Origin: Tritrichomonas musculus
Lineage: Eukaryota > Parabasalia > Tritrichomonadida > Tritrichomonadidae
Direction of reading: 5' to 3'
DNA: 64,000 bases
Assembly: GCA_039105265.1 (NCBI GenBank)
Contig: JAPFFF010000053.1
Coordinates: 434,001 to 498,000 of the forward strand
Under the pieces are notes generated by a model that saw only the letters and a list, made by a program, of their open reading frames with translations, did not search any database and was not told the DNA's origin. The position numbers and the translations under genes were made by a program. Positions 57,898 to 64,000 of this stretch are shown one piece after another. Numbering within the stretch: position 1 is the stretch's first letter; every line of letters starts with the position of its first letter.

Positions 57898-58125
57898 ATG
57901 GCTTTTGGTAGTTGGTTTAAAAAGTTAGCGGGGAAAGTTAAAGAAGCAGCTAAAGATTTCGCTGATGGCTTCAAATTTGGATGGAATAAAACAAAATCAA
58001 TAATGGAAAAGTTACCAGTTGTTGGTAATGTTGCAAAAATATTACCTAAATTTGATAATTCAAATAATCCAGCAATTGAATATTTCGGTAGTGATGGATA
58101 TTATGTTAAAGATAAAGGTTCTTAA
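57898..58125 (+). CDS. pVI-like amphipathic small protein (outer Polinton, copy 2)
   Basis: 75 residues beginning MAFGSWFKKLAGKVKEAAKD, then FADGFKFGWNKTKSIMEKLP and an acidic/aromatic end (IEYFGSDGYYVKDKGS). The first seven residues equal those of the outer copy at 26263-26583. The helix is basic and amphipathic with Trp and Phe anchors, which suggests membrane binding or disruption. It overlaps the next, opposite-strand gene by 20 bases at the 3' ends. Two copies in one element suggest different roles, or duplication. Confidence 0.55.
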   Translation: MAFGSWFKKLAGKVKEAAKDFADGFKFGWNKTKSIMEKLPVVGNVAKILPKFDNSNNPAIEYFGSDGYYVKDKGS

Positions 58126-58363
58126 CGGCTCTGTTTAATAATTGTCTTACTTTAATGCACTGATCATATTTATTTTGAATTCTTAGACGACTAAGTTTTC
58201 CTTTCTCTGTTGTTGGTTCAGGTTGACTTAATACTTTTCTATAATATTGAAGACGTGAATTTATGAGTTTCAGTGTTGGAGTAGCAAATGTTTTTCTTTC
58301 ATGTCGTTGTTTAAGGGCTGGAAGCCTGAGATCTTGATCTCGAGGTGGTAAGGTTTGAGACAT
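58106..58363 (-). CDS. Small basic protein of unknown function (outer Polinton)
   Basis: 85 residues, rich in Lys/Arg/Gln, with predicted helices (TLKLINSRLQYYRKVL, NKYDQCIKVRQLLNRAVKNL). There is no known motif and no counterpart that I can see in the inner element. It lies between the pVI-like gene and the integrase, and ends overlap the former tail to tail. Confidence 0.5.
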   Translation of the reverse strand: MSQTLPPRDQDLRLPALKQRHERKTFATPTLKLINSRLQYYRKVLSQPEPTTEKGKLSRLRIQNKYDQCIKVRQLLNRAVKNLYL

Positions 58364-58468
58364 ATTTTTATTATGAGATAAAAAATTTAATTTATGAAAA
58401 ATAAACTAAATAATTATTTTTGCATTCATGAAATCATCAAATATCTTTAATTTAATTCATTTTAAAAC

Positions 58469-61400
58469 ATGACCGAAACATTATTTAATAACACAGATGG
58501 AATAATTTCATATGTGACAAGTAAGATAGAAAAGTATGAACCGAATAGATTTGAGGAACAAGTGAAATATTATATAAATCATTATTGTGAAAAATATTTG
58601 AAAGTGAAAATTCCAGCTCAACATATAAAAAATTTCTATATAATTCATTACTTAACCATTCGTGATATAGTAAAGGATGAAGAACGTAGACGTGAAGTAG
58701 AAATGGAACGTGAACGAATGGCAGATTATGATGTAGCAGTGAGAATAGCAAGAGAGGATTTATTGAGTAAAGTATATAAAAACCAAAATGAAACAGGTAA
58801 AAAAGCGGCATATGATTTAAAATCATTTCGACCATTACTTGAAGAAGATAAACAGAAAATATATGAAGAATATAAGAAAGCATGGGATGAAGCACACCCA
58901 GAGAAAGAAAAGCCCAAAAAACCTAAGGAGAAATCATTTAAGGAAAGGTTGGATGAATACGTAATTTTACATAATGGAGATAATGAACTTTTAATAATTG
59001 AGGATTTCATAAATGTAACGTCAGGATGGAAGAAGAGAGGTACAAAATCTTTAGAATCATGGTATAAAGAATATCAGGATAAATATTTTCAACAACCAGG
59101 GGCAACGATAGAAATACCAAATGTAGAATTAACGGGATTGTTTGGATTTAAAGGTAAAGATAAAATTAAAGCTTTAAAACTACTTAATCCAGAACTGAAA
59201 GAAGAAAAGGGAAAAATACCTTCATCATTTCCGTTAAAAGAAAATATGAAACGTTTTCAATTACATAGAGTTGCAGAAAGAAACACATGGATGATTGATT
59301 TAATGGAAATATATATTAAGAAAAAACAACCTTTAAAATATTTAATTGCAATTAATGTGAACACTAAATATTTATATGCACAACTTTTAAGGGTGCAGTA
59401 TGAATGAGTTTTTCTCATTAAAAAGTGATTTTTTAGTAAAATTATCGAATTATATTATATAAAAAATTTTTTAAAATATATAAATATAATATATAATAAT
59501 TTTATAATTTTATAAATAAGAAATTATGATTTTAAAAATTGAATTGATTATGACAATACTTTCAAAAATTTTAAATAGATTTTTTCAATATTTTTGAATC
59601 ATGATCGATACAAAATTAATCATTATTGGTCAATTTCATTTTACATGGCTTTATTCCAACAAATTTGAAACAATACTTAAAATAAAATACGGACAAAAAC
59701 CAGTGGTTAATATTTGTATAGATGCATATAACAACTTGACTTCCATTACATGCCAGATTTTACACTATTCGTTGATTATGATTTTCGAATCAATTAACTG
59801 ATAGTCAACGGTTTTCCAGCTATTTATGAATACTTTTTCAGCAATTTTAGAAATATTACTCTTGCTCCTTCATAATACTTATCTACTTATACATCGTTAA
59901 TATAATCATAGCAGTTTTGCGAAAAAATTGGCATATTCCTATTCACTGTCCTGATTTTAATCTTGCCTAACATCATATTTAGCAGCTTTGCAGTCTCTTG
60001 CTTTTAGAATAAAAATTTTTATTAATAAACGAATGTTCAGAAAATTGAATGATCTTTCAAAATTTTAGACTTGAAATCGTAGTTTTGAACATATGAATAT
60101 TAACTTTTTTAAAAAAATATCTATACACATATTCACTTTGAAATGTTTTATACATATAAAAAAATCAGATGAAGTTTTTATCGTAAGGAAATAAAATTTG
60201 ATATCATTTTTTTATAAATATATCCAAAATCCCAAAAATGGCTCTGTCAAGTTAATTATTAAAATTCATAGATTCGAATTTTTAATGAATAATTGATTCA
60301 TTGTTCATATTGAAGGACTACATAGTTTTTCAATTTTTCTTGATTAACGGACTATTTGCAGATCTATGTAGTCATTCAATTTTTGATGAATGAAATTATA
60401 AAGCAGCATTATTCTTTTTACTGACAAAGAAGTTTAATCTGACAGAGAGATTTTTTTTTTTATTCTATTTTAAAAAAAGTTTTTTATTAATCAATTTTAA
60501 TTCATTTGTAACAAAATTTCAAAGCGCTTTAAAAAAACATGTATTTATAATAGATAACTTTTATATGAATACTTATATTAAAAATTTGATTTTATAATAT
60601 TTTTTCATATAAATAAATAAAATATTGCATGATCACATCTTGCTTATATTATCTTCATTTTCCAGAAAATTATAATTTTGATTCTTTTACAATCTATTTT
60701 TATTTTATTGAAATAACATCTGGATATATGGATATTTAAACAATTCTATATTTAATTTATAATGAGATATTCTCATTTGAAAAATGAATAATTCAATTTT
60801 TTTTTCAAATAATTCCTTTTTTATTTATTCAAAAAAGCAATTATTAATTCAATTAATGTTTTATAAATATACAATAATAAAAAATTGTTTTTTATTTAAT
60901 AACATAATATTTTATGTTTAAAAAAATCACAATCATCGATTATATAATATAATAGTTATATACTACTTATTTATCCAGATATTAGTGTTCATACTACACC
61001 CTTAAATGTGATGCTTTCAAAAACAGAATTTAGTAAAGATGAATTAAAAGCGACAATGTCATATTTACGAGCATTACAAAAATTAATTGATAAAGGAATG
61101 AAGGTGGAACATTTAATCGGTGATGGTGAAGGTGCATTTAAATCTGATAAGTCAAAAATGTTTTATGAAACTCAAAATATAAGCTTTTCACCTGTTGAAA
61201 GACAACCTAAAGGCGCTTATCCTGATTTTATGAAATATGAACAGAAGAAAGCAAAGAAAACAGAACCTTTACATTCAAGTTTAGGAATTGTTGATAGAGT
61301 AATTAGAACCATTAGAGATATGGCGCATAATATGAACATTGGCGTAATAACTCCTGAAGTAATGGATGAAATCGTAAATCAATACAATAATGCACCACAT

Positions 61401-61736
61401 AGAGGATTGAGTAAATGGGCAGGTTTTAGTGTAACACCAAAGATGGTAAATGATGACCCAGAACTTGAAAATTATATTGTGCGGAGAATATTACAAGCTA
61501 ACTGGGAAATTTAAAATAACGTTGAATTTAATATTAATGATGGTGTAAATGTTAAAGTTTATAATATGACTGATAACAAAATGAAAAGAAGGTCAGTAAT
61601 AAGACCAGGAGAGTTTAAAGTTATTGGTAAAGAAAATGGATTATTTAAAGTTGAAGGAAAACTGAATGGTGTATCAATAGTTAATGGTGAACCTAACACT
61701 CAATTATTACCAAGATATTTATTAGATCCTATTTAA
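58469..61736 (+). pseudogene. Integrase of the outer Polinton (interrupted, broken)
   Basis: A retrovirus-type integrase of the Polinton family. The N-terminal part (58469 to about 59390) is a charged helical region ending at the start of the RNase H-like core (TWMIDLMEIYIKKKQPLKYL). The remainder (from about 61002) continues with LIGDGEGAFKSDKSKMFYE, SSLGIVDRVIRTIRDMAHNM, NNAPHRGLSKWAGF and a C-terminal chromo-like region. A 1.6-kb insertion (59391-61001) separates the two, and about one further break is present. The gene is therefore dead in this copy, and the element could move only with integrase supplied from elsewhere. It converges on the polymerase gene, with 3' ends overlapping by eight bases. 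Confidence 0.8.
59391..61001. mobile_element. 1.6-kb TTAA- (or TA-) flanked insertion inside the outer integrase
   Basis: A 1611-bp AT-rich segment whose ends are inverted repeats: GGGTGCAGTATGAA at the left, and GGGTGTAGTATGAA read inward from the right, 13 of 14 matching. Both ends are flanked by TTAA (59387-59390 and 61002-61005), as for piggyBac-type insertion. Because TTAA contains TA, a Tc1/mariner-type insertion at TA is equally possible. It contains no credible transposase; the longest frame is 66 codons. It is therefore a non-autonomous or decayed DNA transposon, inserted after the Polinton. Confidence 0.75.
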
Positions 61737-64000
61737 AATAATTTTCAATGTTTCCTTCTTCATAAGTTGTTTTTATTTTACGTTCAAATTTCTTTAAAGT
61801 TGATACTGTCATATTTTTGTTCATTGAGAAACATGGTTGTCCTTTCGTTAAATCAAACGTTTGTGTGTTTCCATTAAATAAGGATTCATATAACTTCATT
61901 GGGTCATTGTTGAATTCTTTGTAAGCATATTTAATTGAGTTTTGCGTCAAACCTTTTCCTCGGATCATATAATCAATTTCTCCCGTTGAATCTTGTAATT
62001 TATCTATATACATTTTCTTCATTAGAAAATATGACTCAATAGATTTTGGCATTTCATCATGACCGTTAATAGTTGGAAAGTCACTGTGAAATTGTCCTAA
62101 ATTAGTTCCGATTAATTCACGATAATATTTTTCTTTAAAACCATTAACAAGCCGTGGTAAATCATCAACTTCAATGTGCATTGAATCAGTATCTTGGTAA
62201 TAAATGTGGCGTCCTAAATCATAAGCTAAACACATTACTTCGTTCATAATTCGTTTTGACATAGAAAGAACTTGAATACCAAGAAGTGAAAAGTTAAAAT
62301 GATTTTCTATTTGTTTAATAACTTTTACAGCGTGAATTGGTGTCTTTCTACCTTCAATTAATGTGTCCTCGATAATTTTATTATAGTTTTTGATCCAATA
62401 TTTCTCAAAATCGTCTTCATTCATATATTTAATATCTTTATCAACTGGTTTTTCAATAGTTTTACCATAGCATGAATTCATAATTAATTTATATAATTGT
62501 TGTAATGGGTTATGTTGCTTCTTATATTCAAGTCTTTTATTAAATATTTTCTTAATTTCTTTTTGGATTGTATAATCACGTTTACCTGCCCAATAATAAC
62601 CACGGATGAATTCAAACTCTATTTTTTGAAATTCAATGAGATCTTCTAATGATATATTATCAACAATTATATTTAATGTTTCACCTTCTTTTAAGTTATC
62701 ATCATTAAGATTTAATCCGTTTACTTTACGAACAATGAGAGGGAATGGATAATGCTTATTAATTTTTGTAATTTTGATTTCAACAATGTAAGCACCTTGT
62801 TTTGAAAGGAATTCAAGGTTTAATTGTTCAGATTTGATAACTTCAGGTCTACCTTCAACGGTATATAAACGTGCCATTGCTGAAGGATATAATGAAACAG
62901 CGTCGAAATCACAAAGTAGCTTTAATATATGCCATTTTTTATTGTAAGCAGTCATGCAACGTCCTCCATAAACAGCTTTTGAGCAAAACTTACGAACATG
63001 ACCACCTAATTTATAAAGGTTACCATTAGGATAATAAACACGTTGATTAAAAACTTCATTAGCGAGTGAAGAAATGGAAATGAAATTAAATGGGTCAATA
63101 CTGAAATCTTTAATAAATCCATTTCTGAATTCATTAAATCCAAGTCTAAGGATGTTTACATCTTGTTTACAATAAAATTCTGCATATGACCACATGTCGA
63201 AATGGTTTTCATCAATTCTACATTTAGGTATTTTATCAATGTTTGATTTAAATAATTCATAATCATCTGTTGTCCATTTTTGATCTTCATTTAAGCCTGC
63301 ATCATTAATTACTCCTTTGTTGGTATTTAATCTTTCAAGTGTGTAATATTTGTATGGGAAAATTTCTTTTTGAACATTAATGCCCAAATTAAACATAGAA
63401 GGTAATTGTGAAAGTTTACAATTCAACATTGGCAATGAATCTTTAAAGAAAATATTTTTATCGTTATATTCAACATTTGCTTTCATTAATTTTGTTCCTT
63501 TAATTATAGTATTTTTGATATTAACTAATGATGCAAACATTCGAAAATCATATGCTAAATTGTGGAAATAAACGACTGCATGATCAGGTAAGAAATCAAG
63601 AAATTGTTTATTACATGTTTTACCTTTAAAGCATTCATTAATTTTTCCATTTTGTGATTGAAGAACACACATAAATGGTTTATGAATATTACCTGAAACG
63701 TCAGCTTCAAAGTCAGCGTACCAATAAGTAGGGTCTGTTTTGTTTTCGCTTTCTTTAACAATTTTTGGAGCTATTAATTTTGTGCAATATTCAGGTTCAT
63801 ATTCTAAATTAATATTTGTTAAATCTTTATCGAATTCATGATAGAAAACTGTTTTTAATATTCGATATTGTCCATAAGTGATTGGATTAAAATATCCTTG
63901 CTTCATTAATTCACGGACTAAATTTGATGATGAAATATAATATCTGGTTTTCCTCCAATGGTCACTATTATATTCTTTATCGAATTTATCATCATCAAGA
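61729..64000 (-). CDS. Protein-primed DNA polymerase B of the outer Polinton (5' end outside window)
   Basis: The frame is open from the right edge to the stop at 61729, about 757 residues, with the N terminus beyond the window. Exonuclease motif I is WYADFEADVSG, motif A is LLCDFDAVSLYPSAMARL, motif B is KLIMNSCYGKTIEKP, and motif C is IYYQDTDSMHIEV, followed by GKGLTQNSIKYAYKEF. It is the same enzyme family as the inner polymerase but clearly divergent, showing that the two Polintons are different lineages. Whether it also has an OTU-like N-terminal domain cannot be seen here. The visible part shows no break. Confidence 0.9.
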   Translation of the reverse strand, partial: LDDDKFDKEYNSDHWRKTRYYISSSNLVRELMKQGYFNPITYGQYRILKTVFYHEFDKDLTNINLEYEPEYCTKLIAPKIVKESENKTDPTYWYADFEADVSGNIHKPFMCVLQSQNGKINECFKGKTCNKQFLDFLPDHAVVYFHNLAYDFRMFASLVNIKNTIIKGTKLMKANVEYNDKNIFFKDSLPMLNCKLSQLPSMFNLGINVQKEIFPYKYYTLERLNTNKGVINDAGLNEDQKWTTDDYELFKSNIDKIPKCRIDENHFDMWSYAEFYCKQDVNILRLGFNEFRNGFIKDFSIDPFNFISISSLANEVFNQRVYYPNGNLYKLGGHVRKFCSKAVYGGRCMTAYNKKWHILKLLCDFDAVSLYPSAMARLYTVEGRPEVIKSEQLNLEFLSKQGAYIVEIKITKINKHYPFPLIVRKVNGLNLNDDNLKEGETLNIIVDNISLEDLIEFQKIEFEFIRGYYWAGKRDYTIQKEIKKIFNKRLEYKKQHNPLQQLYKLIMNSCYGKTIEKPVDKDIKYMNEDDFEKYWIKNYNKIIEDTLIEGRKTPIHAVKVIKQIENHFNFSLLGIQVLSMSKRIMNEVMCLAYDLGRHIYYQDTDSMHIEVDDLPRLVNGFKEKYYRELIGTNLGQFHSDFPTINGHDEMPKSIESYFLMKKMYIDKLQDSTGEIDYMIRGKGLTQNSIKYAYKEFNNDPMKLYESLFNGNTQTFDLTKGQPCFSMNKNMTVSTLKKFERKIKTTYEEGNIENYFK

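Larger units (their letters stand above)
22696..64000. mobile_element. Outer Polinton/Maverick (older, broken, right end outside window)
   Basis: The element is recognised by its gene set: packaging ATPase, major capsid protein, fibre-like giant protein, pVI-like small proteins, integrase and protein-primed polymerase B. The left limit is approximate; the hairpin at 22696 and the direct repeats at 22840-23371 are the first non-host-like structures before its first gene. The right end lies beyond the window. It was split by a 24-kb younger Polinton (33709-57731), and its integrase carries a further 1.6-kb insertion. Apart from these insertions I see about two breaks, while most other frames are open, so it is older than its passenger but not ancient. 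Without insertions, roughly 15.7 kb of it is visible. Confidence 0.85.

Noticed and set aside
59601-59801. 66-residue frame inside the 1.6-kb insertion as a transposase remnant
   Set aside because: No catalytic motif or recognisable similarity to a transposase.

Overview
The window is nuclear DNA of a parabasalid protist, most like Tritrichomonas or Trichomonas. Genes are single-exon and read with the standard code, separated by very AT-rich spacers. Two host genes have an initiator (Inr-like TCAYT/A) a few to 30 bases before the ATG. The host gene types fit trichomonads: an atypical TKL-like kinase, a CARMIL-like leucine-rich repeat protein, a large multi-membrane nucleotide cyclase and a Sir2 deacetylase. 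The genus is an inference.

Layout. 1-1743 is a kinase gene running off the left edge. 1744-7255 is AT-rich spacer. 7256-9340 is the LRR gene, followed by a tRNA-Ser(GCU) at 9527-9608. 12044-12328 and 18729-18837 are short TA-flanked inverted-repeat elements (MITE-like). 12388-18143 is the cyclase, present as two abutting reading frames. 18891-19871 is the sirtuin. 20446-21618 holds a 122-bp tandem duplication, a 48-bp minisatellite in front of an 87-residue gene, and what looks like the terminus of a Polinton.

From about 22.7 kb to the right edge lie two nested Polintons (Mavericks). The outer one has lost its clear left end and runs off the right edge. It carries a packaging ATPase, a major capsid protein, a fibre-like giant protein, small structural-type proteins, an integrase and a protein-primed DNA polymerase B. 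It has several breaks, including a 1.6-kb insertion in its integrase, and is the older element.

The inner element, 33709-57731 (24,023 bp), sits inside a gene of the outer one. It has a 5-bp target duplication (AATGT) and 258-bp terminal inverted repeats that I read as identical, so it is very young. It looks whole, with at most about one break. It encodes polymerase B (with an OTU-like N-terminal domain), integrase, packaging ATPase, a double-jelly-roll-type major capsid protein, minor-capsid candidates, two giant fibre-like proteins, a pVI-like amphipathic protein, a small basic AT-hook/bZIP-like protein, three homing-type nucleases (two HNH, one GIY-YIG) and several unknowns. Its right subterminal spacer has two tRNA-like Pol III box pairs and a 60-bp palindrome.

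The two Polintons are distant relatives, so this is one lineage inserted into another. Their shared parts (polymerase, integrase, ATPase, capsid, fibres, pVI-like protein and an unknown 'EDxGC' family) are the gene set expected of a capsid-forming virus-like element.
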